Below are positions 1-9,890 of a DNA stretch of 64,000 nt, in pieces; the first letter of the stretch is position 1, and every line of letters starts with the position of its first letter. Position numbers and translations under genes: made by a program. Below the pieces are notes generated by a model. It searched no databases, was not told the origin of the DNA, and saw only the letters and a program-made list of their open reading frames with translations. The stretch lies in assembly GCF_040364665.1 (NCBI RefSeq), contig NZ_BAABWX010000001.1, positions 992,001-1,056,000 of the forward strand, read 5' to 3'. The DNA is from Cognatishimia sp. WU-CL00825. Lineage in GTDB: Bacteria; Pseudomonadota; Alphaproteobacteria; Rhodobacterales; Rhodobacteraceae.

Positions 1-1395
1 CATCACGTTTGACAGATCATATTCCACCTCAAGGTAGTGATCGACAAAGGTGCTGTTCTGTTCCGGATCCAACACTTCCAACATGGCTGACGCGGGATCG
101 CCGCGAAAATCCTGACCCATCTTGTCGATTTCATCCAGCAAGATCAAAGGGTTGGTGGTCTTGGCCTTTTTCAACGCCTGAATGATTTTACCCGGCATAG
201 AGCCAATATAAGTCCGGCGGTGCCCACGAATTTCGCTTTCGTCGCGCACGCCACCCAGCGAGATGCGAATGAATTCGCGACCTGTTGCCTTGGCCACAGA
301 TTTCCCAAGCGACGTCTTACCAACCCCCGGAGGGCCAACAAGACACATGATCGGGCCTTTTAGCTTTTTGGAACGCTGTTGCACCGCCAAATATTCCACG
401 ATGCGCTCTTTGACCTTATCAAGGCCATAGTGGTCATCGTCCAGTTTCGCTTGGGCCTGAACCAGGTTCTTTTTAACCCGCGATTTGTTGCCCCAAGGAA
501 TGGACAGCATCCAATCCAGATAGTTGCGCACCACGGTGGCTTCGGCTGACATGGGCGACATGTTTTTCAGCTTCTTCAGCTCAGCATCCGCCTTTTCTTT
601 GGCTTCTTTGCTCAGCTTGGTAGCGGCGATCTTTTCCTCCAGCTCCTGGATTTCTCCAGCGCCTTCTTCGCCATCACCCAATTCCTTCTGAATGGCCTTC
701 ATTTGCTCATTCAGGTAATACTCACGCTGCGTTTTCTCCATCTGAGATTTCACACGTGTTTTGATCTTTTTCTCGACCTGCAGCACAGACATTTCGCCCT
801 GCATCAGACCATAGACTTTTTCCAAACGTTCGCTGACCGAAAGCGTTTCCAAAAGCTCTTGCTTTTGGTCAACTTCAACACCCAAGTGTCCCGCAACCAA
901 ATCCGCCAAACGCGCAGGTTCGCCGGTTTCAGAAACCGCAGCCAGCGCTTCTTCTGGAATGTTTTTCTTAACCTTGGCGTAGCGCTCAAACTCGTCCCCG
1001 ACCGAGCGCAACAAAGCCTCGATGGTGGTCGCGTCACCAGGCATTTCCGGCAGATATTCTGCGGTTGCCTCAAAAAACATCTCGTTTTCAATAAAGTCAT
1101 TGATGATCACCCGCGACTGGCCTTCGACCAGCACTTTCACGGTGCCATCGGGCAGCTTGAGCAGTTGAAGCACATTGGCCAAAACGCCCGTTCGATAAAT
1201 GCTTTCCGCCTCCGGGTCGTCCTCTGCTGGGTCAATCTGACTGGCAAGCAGAATTTGCTTATCATCCTGCATCACTTCTTCAAGCGCGCGCACAGATTTT
1301 TCGCGGCCCACAAACAGTGGCACAATCATATGGGGGAACACCACAATATCGCGCAACGGCAATACCGGGTAAGATGAATTGAGTGGCTCTTGCAT
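1..1395 (-). CDS. lon: ATP-dependent Lon protease, N-terminal part (cut by window edge)
   Basis: Lon is a homohexameric cytosolic AAA+ serine protease that degrades misfolded and short-lived regulatory proteins. The 465 codons present start [20 protein letters not shown], the usual opening of the Lon substrate-binding domain. A coiled-coil linker follows, then the AAA+ module with Walker [10 protein letters not shown] near residue 350 and Walker [11 protein letters not shown] near residue 415. The Ser-Lys protease domain lies beyond the left edge. The ATG at 1393-1395 is preceded by a GAGGA ribosome site about ten bases upstream. Its own upstream region (1396-1721) holds a short GGGGCT/AGCCCC hairpin near 1477-1490 and no other gene that can be supported. 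Identity is certain; only completeness is unknown. Confidence 0.97.
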   Translation of the reverse strand, partial: MQEPLNSSYPVLPLRDIVVFPHMIVPLFVGREKSVRALEEVMQDDKQILLASQIDPAEDDPEAESIYRTGVLANVLQLLKLPDGTVKVLVEGQSRVIINDFIENEMFFEATAEYLPEMPGDATTIEALLRSVGDEFERYAKVKKNIPEEALAAVSETGEPARLADLVAGHLGVEVDQKQELLETLSVSERLEKVYGLMQGEMSVLQVEKKIKTRVKSQMEKTQREYYLNEQMKAIQKELGDGEEGAGEIQELEEKIAATKLSKEAKEKADAELKKLKNMSPMSAEATVVRNYLDWMLSIPWGNKSRVKKNLVQAQAKLDDDHYGLDKVKERIVEYLAVQQRSKKLKGPIMCLVGPPGVGKTSLGKSVAKATGREFIRISLGGVRDESEIRGHRRTYIGSMPGKIIQALKKAKTTNPLILLDEIDKMGQDFRGDPASAMLEVLDPEQNSTFVDHYLEVEYDLSNVM

Positions 1396-1721
1396 ACTCG
1401 GTCCTCATTCTTGGCAAGCAAGTCCGGCCCCACTTTGCGGCGACACTGACCTACTCCTATCAGGGAATTAAAACTGGGGCTGAGCCCCCGAGATTTCAAC
1501 CCTTATTTGTTGTTGGCGGTACAATGCCCTTGGCAAGAATTGGGTGCAAGCGACAAATCCCAACCATTTAGCCCAACTTAAAGGTTTTGCGTCGCAGGTT
1601 TCACAAATTAACAAATTTGCGTGCAATTTTCAATTTCTCAACGCATCCTAGAAAAAATTTTAGTGATCAAAAGAGTTGTTTGTCCGCTTGGTAAATGTGT
1701 TTGCAAAAGGAATTGCTCTGT

Positions 1722-2588
1722 ATGAAGTCCCTTATTTCTAAGCTGCTATATATGCGCGAATTTCGCAATTCTTTGGCCGGGGCCGCGACCCGGCAACTCA
1801 TTCGCAGCACTTCTGGTTGGTATAATTACTCTGTGGACTTCAAAGTTGATATGTTGGCTGTGGAACGGCCCCATTATGCCTGGTGCATGCTCAATGCCGC
1901 CCGTCTTGGGCAACTTTTAGGCCATGACCGCATTTCCACCATCGAATTTGGCGTCGCCGGGGGCAATGGGCTGGCTTACATGTGCGATTTTGCCAAAGAC
2001 GTCAAAGCGGTCACCGGCGTAACGGTTGACTGTTACGGCTTTGATACCGGCGCAGGCATGCCACCGCCCGAAGGCCCCTATGATCTGCCGTTTTGGTTTG
2101 CCGCCAAGCAATACAAGATGGATCAAGACGCTTTGCAAAAACGCGTGCCAGAGGCCAAATTGATCATCGGCGATATTCGCGAAACCATCGGTGATTTCAT
2201 CGAAACCCACCAACCCGCACCCATCGGCGCAGTTTTCAACGACACCGATTATCATTCCAGCACCCGCGAAACATTCCGCATCTACGACAAAGTCACCACC
2301 CACCCGCAACATTTCCTGCCGCGCAGCTTTATGTATTTTGATGATGTCTTGGGGTCCGAGTTGGAAATGTATGGGGCGCACAACGGGCAATTGCGCGCCA
2401 TATCAGAATTCAACGACAGCCAAGACGCTGTGCGCATCCACCGCAATCAAAACCTGATCCATCAAGACCACCTGCCCTATCGCCATCAAATTTACTATGG
2501 CCACTTGTTTGAGCACCCAGACTACAACCGCTATATCGGCGCGGGTCGCCAAGAGATCCTCGAAGACCTGCTGAAACTAAGCGCCTGA
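1722..2588 (+). CDS. Putative class I SAM-dependent methyltransferase
   Basis: 288 residues if the ATG at 1722 is used; an in-frame ATG at 1695 is possible, but the AAAAGGA ribosome site at 1705-1711 sits ten bases before 1722. The motif IEFGVAGGNGL (residues about 74-84) resembles the glycine-rich SAM loop. It is followed by an acidic strand, CYGFDTGAGMPPP, and by FNDTDYHSSTRETF, which would be the strand-4/5 region. This suggests an O-methyltransferase-like fold of the TylF/macrocin type, but no substrate can be inferred. It is a single gene, with no partner on its strand closer than the damaged gene at 2762. A conserved hypothetical without methyltransferase activity remains possible. Confidence 0.55.
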   Translation: MKSLISKLLYMREFRNSLAGAATRQLIRSTSGWYNYSVDFKVDMLAVERPHYAWCMLNAARLGQLLGHDRISTIEFGVAGGNGLAYMCDFAKDVKAVTGVTVDCYGFDTGAGMPPPEGPYDLPFWFAAKQYKMDQDALQKRVPEAKLIIGDIRETIGDFIETHQPAPIGAVFNDTDYHSSTRETFRIYDKVTTHPQHFLPRSFMYFDDVLGSELEMYGAHNGQLRAISEFNDSQDAVRIHRNQNLIHQDHLPYRHQIYYGHLFEHPDYNRYIGAGRQEILEDLLKLSA

Positions 2589-2761
2589 AAGGAAAAGGGG
2601 TTCAATCCGGGTTCCGCTACTGTTGGCCGATAGATCAAACTTTGGCGTGGATGGCCCTTTGGCAGAAATTGGAAGGAATTTTCGGTTTTAAAGATCGATT
2701 TTTTAAAACCGATTTAATATTGATATCCGAAATCTTAAATATTCAAAATTACGGAAATTTC

Positions 2762-3427
2762 ATGCTGAAATTAGTGACTGCTTTAACACTTTTCGCGCTG
2801 TCTTCGATCGCGCGTGCCGCAGGGACTTCAGAAAATCAAGATGTGGTGATCCACCCAGCTCACGCGGATTATGCGGAATTGGCGAATTTATGGACACAAT
2901 GGAGTTTTTCTTTCCCAGATAAACTACGCCCCCAAAAAAGCCGCTGGGGACTGGCATGTAATTTGAACCAATCTGGCAATGTTTGGTTTCTCTCAAATTC
3001 CGACCAATCAAAACCTGTAAATCGAACATGCGAAATTCCAACAGGAAAATCTCTGTTTTTCCCAATCCTAGAGAACATCGTCTTTAATCCGCCAAATCTT
3101 AATTTAACCTGTGATGACGTTCAGGACACAGCCTAATTTGAGCCGAATCCAAATTATCAAATTCAGATCGAGCTTGACGGCGAAATTATTCCGATTTCAA
3201 ACGATTATATAATAAAATCTACTCCGTGCTTTGATCTGTTTGGTAACCTTTCAGCTTCTGCTAACGCGCCCACTTATTACCCCAGTTCAACTTCCGGCTA
3301 TTGGGTCCTCACCAATCCTTTACCAATTGGACAGCACGAACTTACGATTTCAGCAAAATTCATTGACCCAACGCGTCACAAAGAAAATGTTATGTTGGAT
3401 GTCCATTATCTTTTGACGGTCAAATAA
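2762..3427 (+). pseudogene. Secreted protein gene interrupted by one in-frame TAA
   Basis: An ATG at 2762 opens MLKLVTALTLFALSSIARAA, a clean signal peptide ending in an AxA-type cleavage site. The frame runs 124 codons to a TAA at 3134-3136. After that stop the same frame stays open for 96 more codons (FEPNPNYQIQIELDGEIIPI onward) and ends with TAA at 3425-3427. The two halves together would make a protein of about 221 residues. The second half reads as a beta-rich domain (YWVLTNPLPIGQHELTISAK) like those of small exported proteins. A single substitution, for example CAA to TAA, would explain the break. Codon use is AT-richer than in neighbours, suggesting transfer. No family was recognised. 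Readthrough or a functional short form cannot be excluded. Confidence 0.6.
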
Positions 3428-3429
3428 TC

Positions 3430-4560
3430 TCACAACGGCTCAATATCACCCTGCACACGCCCCGCGTGAAAGCCCTTCTCCCAGGCCTCAAACGTGCCTA
3501 CGGCAATCGCCTTGCGCATCCCATCCATAATGTCTTGGAAATACTGCAGGTTATGCCAGGTCAGCAACATGCCGGAAATCATCTCGTTTGACCGAAACAC
3601 GTGGTGCAAATAGGCGCGTGAATAGTTTGTGCAGGCCGGGCATGAACACCCCTCATCCAAGGGCCGCGGATCATCCGCATGGCGCGCGTTTTTGATATTC
3701 ACCACGCCATTTCGGGTAAACGCCTGGCCCGTGCGACCAGAGCGGCTGGGCAGCACACAGTCCATCATGTCGATGCCGCGTTTCACCGCGCCCACGATGT
3801 CATCGGGCTTTCCAACCCCCATCAGGTACCGCGGCTTGTCCTTTGGCAACATGCCCGGCGCATAATCCAGACACTCAAACATGGCCTCTTGGCCCTCGCC
3901 CACAGCCAATCCGCCAATGGCATAGCCATCAAAGCCGATCTTGGTCAGCGCCTCTGCGCTTTCTTGCCGGAAATCCTGCTCAAGCCCGCCCTGTACAATG
4001 CCAAACAGCCCGTGCCCCGGACGATCGCCAAAGGCGTCTTTTGACCGTTCCGCCCATCGCATCGACAAACGCATGGATTCAGCAATCCGGTTGCGATCCG
4101 CAGGCAAGGCCGGGCATTCGTCAAAACACATCACGATGTCAGACCCCAATAGGTTCTGGATCTCCATAGACCGTTCTGGCGTCAACTCATGCTTTGACCC
4201 ATCAATATGGCTTTTGAAGGTCACGCCCTTTTCGGTCAGCTTGCGCAGCCCGGCCAGTGACATCACCTGAAACCCACCGGAATCGGTCAAAATCGGCCGT
4301 TCCCAATTCATGAACTTGTGCAAACCACCCAATCGATCAATGCGTTCTGCCGTTGGGCGCAGCATCAAATGATAGGTATTGCCCAGCAAGATATCCGCGC
4401 CCGTCGAGCGCACGCTTTCCGGCATCATCGCCTTGACCGTCGCCGCCGTGCCAACCGGCATAAAGGCCGGCGTGCGGATCTCTCCGCGCGGTGTGTTGAT
4501 CACCCCGGTACGGGCTTTGCCATCGGTTGCTTTCAGTTCAAAAGAGATGCGGCTTGTCAT
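3430..4560 (-). CDS. tgt: tRNA-guanine(34) transglycosylase (queuine tRNA-ribosyltransferase)
   Basis: Exchanges guanine-34 for the queuosine precursor preQ1 in tRNAs with GUN anticodons (Asp, Asn, His, Tyr). The 376 residues are full length. Visible motifs are [11 protein letters not shown] (the aspartate that acts in base exchange), the IGGLAVGE substrate loop, [19 protein letters not shown] with the nucleophilic aspartate, and the zinc site [16 protein letters not shown] near the C-terminus. The ATG is preceded by AAAGGTGA at a suitable distance. The gene runs divergently from the stomatin gene at 4714, with 153 bases between them. It converges closely on the broken gene ending at 3427. 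Confidence 0.97.
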   Translation of the reverse strand: MTSRISFELKATDGKARTGVINTPRGEIRTPAFMPVGTAATVKAMMPESVRSTGADILLGNTYHLMLRPTAERIDRLGGLHKFMNWERPILTDSGGFQVMSLAGLRKLTEKGVTFKSHIDGSKHELTPERSMEIQNLLGSDIVMCFDECPALPADRNRIAESMRLSMRWAERSKDAFGDRPGHGLFGIVQGGLEQDFRQESAEALTKIGFDGYAIGGLAVGEGQEAMFECLDYAPGMLPKDKPRYLMGVGKPDDIVGAVKRGIDMMDCVLPSRSGRTGQAFTRNGVVNIKNARHADDPRPLDEGCSCPACTNYSRAYLHHVFRSNEMISGMLLTWHNLQYFQDIMDGMRKAIAVGTFEAWEKGFHAGRVQGDIEPL

Positions 4561-4713
4561 CGGGTCACCTTTTCAAGGCGTTTGGAGGTTAAACTTGCCA
4601 AACAAGTTGATTTCGAAACGCTTTTGCTTTGCGCAATCCTTACGCTGCCTTATCAAGCTTGTAAAACAGCTCGCTTTCTCCCACCTGAGAGTCAGTAAAC
4701 ATTCGAGGATCTT

Positions 4714-5604
4714 ATGACCGAAGACATGATTTTTAACCTAATTTCACAAAACATTGTTCTGCTTTTGGGCGCGCTATTTCTGATCATTGTGATCTTCAAA
4801 GGTATTCGAATCGTGCCCCAATCTGAAAAACACGTGGTTGAACGTTTTGGCCGCCTCAAATCGGTGCTTGGGCCAGGCATCAATTTTGTGGTGCCCTTTC
4901 TTGATGTCGTGCGTCACCAAATCTCGATCTTGGAACGCCAATTGCCCACCGCCAGCCAGGACGCCATCACCAAAGACAACGTGCTGGTCCAGGTGGATAC
5001 TTCGGTGTTCTACCGCATCACCGAGCCGGAAAAGACCGTCTACCGCATCCGCGACGTGGACGGCGCGATCTCAACCACCGTTGCCGGTATTGTGCGGGCT
5101 GAAATCGGCAAAATGGATCTGGACGAGGTGCAATCCAACCGCGCCCATCTGATTGGCACCATCAAAGCCCTGGTCGAAGACGCGGTGGATGATTGGGGCA
5201 TCCAGGTCACCCGTGCCGAAATTCTGGACGTGAACCTTGACCAAGCCACTCGCGACGCCATGCTGCAACAGCTCAATGCCGAACGCGCCCGCCGCGCTCA
5301 GGTGACCGAAGCCGAGGGGGCCAAGCGCTCTGTCGAGCTGCACGCAGACGCCGAACTTTACGAAGCCGAACAAAAAGCCAAAGCCCGCCGCATCAGTGCG
5401 GACGCCGAAGCCTATGCCACCCAGGTCGTCGCAGTTGCCATCAAAGAAAACGGCATCGAGGCGGCGCAATACCAAGTGGCTCTCAAACAAGTCGAGGCGC
5501 TGAATGCGCTGGGCAATGGCGATGGCAAACAAACCATAATCCTGCCCGCCGCTGCTCTCGAAGCCTTTGGCGATGCCTTTAAACTGCTGAAAGGCGGTTC
5601 TTGA
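4714..5604 (+). CDS. SPFH/stomatin-family membrane protein (QmcA-like)
   Basis: 296 residues: one N-terminal membrane segment (about 8-28), then the SPFH/band-7 domain beginning VPQSEKHVVERFGRLKSVLG, then a charged helical region (NAERARRAQVTEAEGAKRSV) that forms the coiled coil of these ring-shaped scaffolds. Proteins of this type (E. coli QmcA) assemble oligomeric microdomains in the inner membrane. They are typically encoded with an NfeD partner, and such a gene overlaps its stop codon here. The ATG at 4714 has GAGGA eleven bases upstream. The two genes form an isolated operon divergent from tgt. Confidence 0.93.
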   Translation: MTEDMIFNLISQNIVLLLGALFLIIVIFKGIRIVPQSEKHVVERFGRLKSVLGPGINFVVPFLDVVRHQISILERQLPTASQDAITKDNVLVQVDTSVFYRITEPEKTVYRIRDVDGAISTTVAGIVRAEIGKMDLDEVQSNRAHLIGTIKALVEDAVDDWGIQVTRAEILDVNLDQATRDAMLQQLNAERARRAQVTEAEGAKRSVELHADAELYEAEQKAKARRISADAEAYATQVVAVAIKENGIEAAQYQVALKQVEALNALGNGDGKQTIILPAAALEAFGDAFKLLKGGS

Positions 5605-5879
5605 TGGCAGATCTCATCACAACCTGGTGGATCTGGCTTGCGGCCGCCCTGATCCTCGGAATTGCCGAAATGATGTTGCCGGGCTTCATATTCCTGGGCT
5701 TTGCCATTGGGGCCGCGCTTGTCGGACTGGCACTGCTGGGCCCGCTTGCTCTATTGTCACCTGCCGCGATCACTCTGATCTTTGCCGGCCTATCCTTGGC
5801 CGCTTGGCTGGTATTGCGCCGTATCTTTTCGTTGCCAAAAGGCCAGGTCAAAACCTTTGACCACGACATCAACGACTAA
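5604..5879 (+). CDS. NfeD-family protein, short form
   Basis: Starts at the ATG at 5604, which shares bases with the stomatin TGA (TGATG), so translation is coupled. An in-frame TTG at 5601 is less likely. The 91 residues are nearly all membrane segments (TWWIWLAAALILGIAEMMLP and two further stretches to about residue 72). NfeD partners of stomatins usually add a soluble OB-fold of about 60-70 residues after these helices. Here the protein ends at KTFDHDIND, and no continuation is visible in other frames, so the OB-fold is absent. Function by association: partner of the SPFH scaffold at the inner membrane. Confidence 0.85.
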   Translation: MADLITTWWIWLAAALILGIAEMMLPGFIFLGFAIGAALVGLALLGPLALLSPAAITLIFAGLSLAAWLVLRRIFSLPKGQVKTFDHDIND

Positions 5880-5954
5880 TACCATTCCAAAAAAGGCCCG
5901 CGCCTTAACCCATTGGCGCGGCCCGCCCTGACCAAAGGCCCTATATTCACCTTT

Positions 5955-5980
5955 GCAAAAATACTCCCGCCGGAGGCCCC
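5955..5980. repeat. Short extragenic palindromic motif, copy A
   Basis: The motif AAAATACTCCCGCCGGAGGC lies in the 240-base gap between the NfeD gene and the SufT-like gene. It contains the small inverted repeat CTCC/GGAG around a CGCC centre. The same 20 bases recur at 29207-29226 between pyrC and pyrE. Both copies lie in gaps between co-directional genes and precede the next start codon. Similar REP-like motifs are, to my recollection, common in roseobacter genomes; a genome-wide count was not possible here. Confidence 0.55.
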
Positions 5981-6119
5981 CAGCTCAAATCTTGGCCCTG
6001 CGCTTTATGCTCTTTTTGCGCTGTTTCGGGCCATCGCAACAGAAATACCTCTCTGCGCCCCTCTGGACGCCCACGCTCCTATTCCCTATATGAGCAGTCA
6101 GGATTGATCAGGAAAGCAA

Positions 6120-6482
6120 ATGACTCAAGAATCCCAACCGATCGAGGGCACCCCCCTTATTGCCCCCTCCAGCACCGACCACCCGCTGCACGAAGCGGCT
6201 GTCGAGGCCTGTCGCAGTGTCTTTGACCCTGAAATTCCCGTGAATATCTATGATCTTGGTCTGATCTATACCATTGAAATCAATGACGAGTCCGAGATCA
6301 ACGTCAAGATGAGCCTGACCGCCCCTGGCTGCCCGGTAGCAGGCGAAATGCCGGGCTGGGTCGAAGAGGCCATTTCTGGCGTTCCCGGCGTCAAAACCGT
6401 GGCCGTCGAACTGGTCTGGGAACCACCCTGGGGCATGGAGATGATGTCAGACGAGGCCCGCCTCGAACTCGGTTTCATGTAA
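6120..6482 (+). CDS. SufT-like (DUF59/MIP18) Fe-S cluster assembly protein
   Basis: 120 residues. The DUF59 core is visible as SVFDPEIPVNIYDLGLIYTI followed by MSLTAPGCPVAGEMP, including the conserved DPE, the YDLGL strand and the TAPGCP loop that carries the reactive cysteine. SufT proteins help mature Fe-S proteins, usually from within suf clusters. The N-terminal 30 residues (QPIEGTPLIAPSST) are a flexible extension. AGGAAAG precedes the ATG. The next gene, 78 bases on, is an A-type Fe-S carrier, which supports the role. The main suf operon is not in this window. Confidence 0.9.
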   Translation: MTQESQPIEGTPLIAPSSTDHPLHEAAVEACRSVFDPEIPVNIYDLGLIYTIEINDESEINVKMSLTAPGCPVAGEMPGWVEEAISGVPGVKTVAVELVWEPPWGMEMMSDEARLELGFM

Positions 6483-6560
6483 TCCTCGCGATATTCTCTC
6501 ATCCTGCCATGTTGAAAACCTGCGCCAGAGCGCATAATTTGATGGCATAGGAGACACACT

Positions 6561-6911
6561 ATGTTTGGTATTCCCGGCAAACAGGCCGTATCCATCACGT
6601 CCAAAGCGGCGGCGCAGATCGTCAAACTCATGGACCGCGAGGGCCACGAGGGGCTGCGCATTGGCGTCAAAAAAGGCGGCTGCGCAGGCATGGAATACAC
6701 CATGGAATACGTGGATGAACGCGATCCAATGGACGAAGTTGTCGAAGAAGGTGGTGCCCGCGTCATGATCGCCCCCATGGCGCAGATGTTCCTGTTCGGA
6801 ACAGAGATCGATTACGAAGTCTCGCTGTTGGAAGCCGGATTTAAATTCAACAACCCAAATGTCACCGAAGCCTGTGGGTGTGGTGAATCCATCAAATTTG
6901 AGGGCATGTAA
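6561..6911 (+). CDS. A-type Fe-S carrier (HesB/IscA/SufA family)
   Basis: 116 residues with the three invariant cysteines of A-type carriers: Cys41 in GGCAGMEY, and Cys105 and Cys107 in EACGCGESI near the C-terminus. These ligate the iron or cluster that is passed to apo-proteins. The GAGACAC stretch before the ATG contains a weak GGAG site. It lies downstream of the SufT-like gene and probably shares its transcript. A terminator-like hairpin follows at 6950. Whether it is the SufA or ErpA orthologue cannot be settled by eye. Confidence 0.93.
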   Translation: MFGIPGKQAVSITSKAAAQIVKLMDREGHEGLRIGVKKGGCAGMEYTMEYVDERDPMDEVVEEGGARVMIAPMAQMFLFGTEIDYEVSLLEAGFKFNNPNVTEACGCGESIKFEGM

Positions 6912-6949
6912 GCCCCAGCTTTGCGCCAGCTCAGCCTTTGCTAAATTCG

Positions 6950-6973
6950 GGCGCGTCTGACTGACGCGCCTTT
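6950..6973 (+). terminator. Probable terminator after the Fe-S carrier gene
   Basis: GGCGCGTC (6950-6957) and GACGCGCC (6963-6970) form a perfect eight-pair stem with a five-base loop. Only a three-T tract follows, so it may be a weak terminator. It separates the Fe-S unit from tpiA. Confidence 0.6.
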
Positions 6974-7062
6974 GCTGTTAGCGATACCATAAAACTTGAC
7001 GTCTGCCCCCATAGCCCGCAAAAGACCCTTAACTATTCTTATTTGATGTTAAGGGAGGCCAC

Positions 7063-7809
7063 ATGCGCCGTAAACTTGCCGCTGGTAACTGGAAAATGAA
7101 CGGCGTCACTGCCAATCTGTCTGAACTGTCCAATATGAAAGACGCCGCAGACACAAAACAAACCGATGTTTTGATCTGCACACCAGCTCCCCTTATCTCG
7201 CGTGCCTCAGTCACCGCCGAAGGCAGCAACATCGCCATCGGCGGTCAGGATTGCCACGCAAACGCCTCTGGCGCGCACACAGGCGATATCTCGGCTGAAA
7301 TGCTGGTGGATGCAGGCGCAGATTACGTCATCACGGGTCACTCTGAACGCCGCGTCGATCACGGCGAAACCGATGCCATTGTCGCTGCTAAATCATCCAG
7401 TGCCTATGCCAACGATCTGGTGGCAGTCATTTGTCTTGGCGAAAGCTTGCAAGAACGTGAAAGCGGCCAAACGCTTGACGTCATTGGTACACAGCTTGCG
7501 GGCTCTACGCCTGACGCAGCCACTGCCGACAACACCGTGATTGCCTATGAACCCGTCTGGGCCATCGGCACCGGCAAAGTCCCAACACTGGAGCAAATTG
7601 CCGAAGTGCATGACTTCATCCGCGCAGGTCTGACCGAACGGTTTGGCGACGACGGCGACGGCATGCGCATTCTCTATGGCGGCTCAGTCAAACCCAGCAA
7701 CGCCACTGAGATCTTTGCTGTGTCTAATGTCGACGGCGCTCTGGTGGGCGGTGCCAGCCTCAAGGCAGATGACTTTAACGCCATCATTTCCGCACTCGAC
7801 GTCAGTTAA
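7063..7809 (+). CDS. tpiA: Triosephosphate isomerase
   Basis: Interconverts dihydroxyacetone phosphate and glyceraldehyde 3-phosphate in glycolysis and gluconeogenesis. The 248 residues are full length and the active site is complete: Asn9 and Lys11 in GNWKMNG, His93 in TGHSERR, Glu163 in [12 protein letters not shown], and the phosphate loop LYGGSVKP with GALVGGASL near the end. AAGGGAGG precedes the ATG. It stands alone between the Fe-S unit and a strong bidirectional terminator, converging on the permease gene. Confidence 0.98.
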   Translation: MRRKLAAGNWKMNGVTANLSELSNMKDAADTKQTDVLICTPAPLISRASVTAEGSNIAIGGQDCHANASGAHTGDISAEMLVDAGADYVITGHSERRVDHGETDAIVAAKSSSAYANDLVAVICLGESLQERESGQTLDVIGTQLAGSTPDAATADNTVIAYEPVWAIGTGKVPTLEQIAEVHDFIRAGLTERFGDDGDGMRILYGGSVKPSNATEIFAVSNVDGALVGGASLKADDFNAIISALDVS

Positions 7810-7823
7810 GACCCAACTACACA

Positions 7824-7857
7824 AAAAAAGGCGCGCCCGTCACAGCGCGCCTTTTTC
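7824..7857. terminator. Bidirectional rho-independent terminator (tpiA / permease)
   Basis: AAAAAGGCGCGC and GCGCGCCTTTTT are exact complements around a short loop, giving a strong stem with an A tract on one side and a T tract on the other. It lies between two convergent genes, so it can stop transcription from both sides. Confidence 0.88.
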
Positions 7858-7873
7858 ATTTCTTAGCAAATGC

Positions 7874-9757
7874 CTAAAACACAACATTCATCATCAGCAT
7901 AGAGACCACCAAGAACAAGATGGTCATGATGCCACCGCTTTTGACAAAATCCATCACCTTATAACCCGCTGGCCCCATGATCAGCGCGTTCACCTGATGG
8001 GTCGGGATCAAAAAGCTGTTTGACGTGCTGATCGCCACAGTCAGGGCAAAAATTGCCGGATCTCCTCCAGCCGCCAAGGCAATCGATACCGCCAATGGCA
8101 CCAGCAACACCGTGGCTCCGACATTGGACATCACCAAGGTGAATATCGTGGCCAGAACCGCCACACCGGTCTGCAAGGCCCAAAGCGGCCAACCATCCAG
8201 CAAAGCCAAAATCTGATGCGCAATCCATTCCGCTGTGCCCGTGCTTTGCACCGCCATGCCCAGCGGAATAAGACTGGCCAACAAAAACACCGTTGTCCAA
8301 CTGACTGCCTCATAGGCCTCATCGATATCCAGAACTTTGGTCAAAATCATGCCAACTGCGCCAGTCAGTAAACACAGCGACAAGCGCACATCACTGAACA
8401 GGATCAGACCCAGCGCAATCAGGAAGAACAACAGCGCCCAACCCAATTTCCGTGGTCGCATCTCCTCGCGTGGAAAATCGGTGGTCACAACCACAAAATC
8501 CCGGTTTTCGGTCAACCGTGTCAACGCTTCCCAAGTCGAGTGAATGACCAATGTGTCGCCAACCTTAAACGGCACTTCTGCAATCGCTGTTGGCTCGTGG
8601 TCCTCTGTGGCCACATAACTCATGGTCTCTTCGTCCCGGTGAATGGCCAACATGCTGGCCCCATAGGCCTTGCGAAAAACCAAATCATGGGCGGATTTGC
8701 CGACCAGGTTTGATCCGGGTGGAATAACCAGTTCAGCCACACCAGATTGGGTCGCCGCATAGTCCTCGGCGAAAACATCCAGCATCGGATGCAGAGTAAA
8801 GCCTTCGGCCTCGACCATTTGCATCACCTCTTTGCGCCGCGCCAACACCGCCAGGCGACAAGGTGCAGTGATTTCGGTGCGGATCAACGGCGCAAACCAG
8901 CGTTTACCCTGATAGGCAGAGCCGATCACATAGACATGATATTTCTGCATCAGATCATCAAAGGTCATGCCGCCGCAGCCATGCTCCTCATGAATGCTGA
9001 TCTCAAAAATATCGGTTTTCAGACCATAAATCCGCTTTAGATATTGTTTCAGACCCTGCGCACTGGTGCCGTCGCCGGCCTTACTGCCCTTAGGCAAAAC
9101 CCAACGGCCAAACACCACAAAATAAATGATCCCCGTCAGCACCAAACAAATGCCAACCGGTGTCACAGAGAACAGCCCAAAAGGTTCCATCTGCTGATCT
9201 GCTGGTAATGTTGTGTTGGCCGACAGGATCAAATCATTCAACAAAATCAAAGGAGAAGACCCAACCAATGTCATCGTGCCCCCCAAAATGGCGCAAAAGC
9301 CCATGGGCATCAAAAGGCGCGACAAGGGAATCTCGGTGCGCACCGAAATCCGGCTGACAACCGGCAAAAACAGCGCCGCCGCCCCAACGTTTTGCATAAA
9401 CGAAGAGATCACCCCAACCGTGCCGGAAATGATCGGTATAATCCGGCCTTCTGTGCTGCCCCCCCGCTTCAGAATGACCGCGGCCACTTTGTTCATCACC
9501 CCGGTTTTGTCCAACCCGGCCCCGATGATCATCACCGCAATGATCGATATCACAGCATTAGACGCAAAACCGTCAAACAGATGGGCCACGTCCGCCACGT
9601 TTTGCGTGCTGGGAAATTGCGATATCAATCCCAGCAACACCATCACCAAGATGGCCGCCAAGTCGATCCTCACAATTTCTGAAACAAATAAGAAAACAGT
9701 AAACGCCAGCAGGCCAAGCACCACCGACATTTCAAACGTCAAAGTAATAGATTCCAA
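7874..9757 (-). CDS. SLC13/DASS-type permease with two RCK_C (TrkA-C) domains
   Basis: About 627 residues: a hydrophobic N-terminal half, a central soluble part of about 200 residues, and a hydrophobic C-terminal half. The central part reads as tandem TrkA-C-like domains, ending VPFKVGDTLVIHS. The C-terminal half carries ISTSNSFLIPTHQVNALIMG, typical of the SLC13 divalent-anion/sodium symporter family. The substrate is not predictable; sulfate or dicarboxylates are usual for this architecture. Start choice: AGGAGG at 9767-9772 directly abuts an ATG at 9764-9766, which is too close. A TTG at 9755-9757 lies nine bases away and is preferred. The ATG at 9728-9730 is a fallback. It is divergent from the P450 gene, with 133 bases between. 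Confidence 0.87.
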   Translation of the reverse strand: MESITLTFEMSVVLGLLAFTVFLFVSEIVRIDLAAILVMVLLGLISQFPSTQNVADVAHLFDGFASNAVISIIAVMIIGAGLDKTGVMNKVAAVILKRGGSTEGRIIPIISGTVGVISSFMQNVGAAALFLPVVSRISVRTEIPLSRLLMPMGFCAILGGTMTLVGSSPLILLNDLILSANTTLPADQQMEPFGLFSVTPVGICLVLTGIIYFVVFGRWVLPKGSKAGDGTSAQGLKQYLKRIYGLKTDIFEISIHEEHGCGGMTFDDLMQKYHVYVIGSAYQGKRWFAPLIRTEITAPCRLAVLARRKEVMQMVEAEGFTLHPMLDVFAEDYAATQSGVAELVIPPGSNLVGKSAHDLVFRKAYGASMLAIHRDEETMSYVATEDHEPTAIAEVPFKVGDTLVIHSTWEALTRLTENRDFVVVTTDFPREEMRPRKLGWALLFFLIALGLILFSDVRLSLCLLTGAVGMILTKVLDIDEAYEAVSWTTVFLLASLIPLGMAVQSTGTAEWIAHQILALLDGWPLWALQTGVAVLATIFTLVMSNVGATVLLVPLAVSIALAAGGDPAIFALTVAISTSNSFLIPTHQVNALIMGPAGYKVMDFVKSGGIMTILFLVVSMLMMNVVF

Positions 9758-9890
9758 TTCGCGCATCCTCCTGAGTAATTTTATTGCACGCAAGTCGACC
9801 TGCCCGCAACATCCAGAATTGCTCCGAAAAGTCGCATACCCCCGAAAAAACCCGCTTGCATCCCACCTAATGCAGGATGAAACTCTGCAC

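Noticed and set aside
703..1377. Plus-strand frame of 224 codons
   Set aside because: Exact antisense shadow of lon; low-complexity residues and no ribosome site.
1383..1571. Small plus-strand frame upstream of lon
   Set aside because: Lies in the lon leader, no ribosome site, no similarity.
9213..9890. Upstream extension of the P450 frame
   Set aside because: Antisense to the SLC13 permease; the P450 fold begins at 9891.
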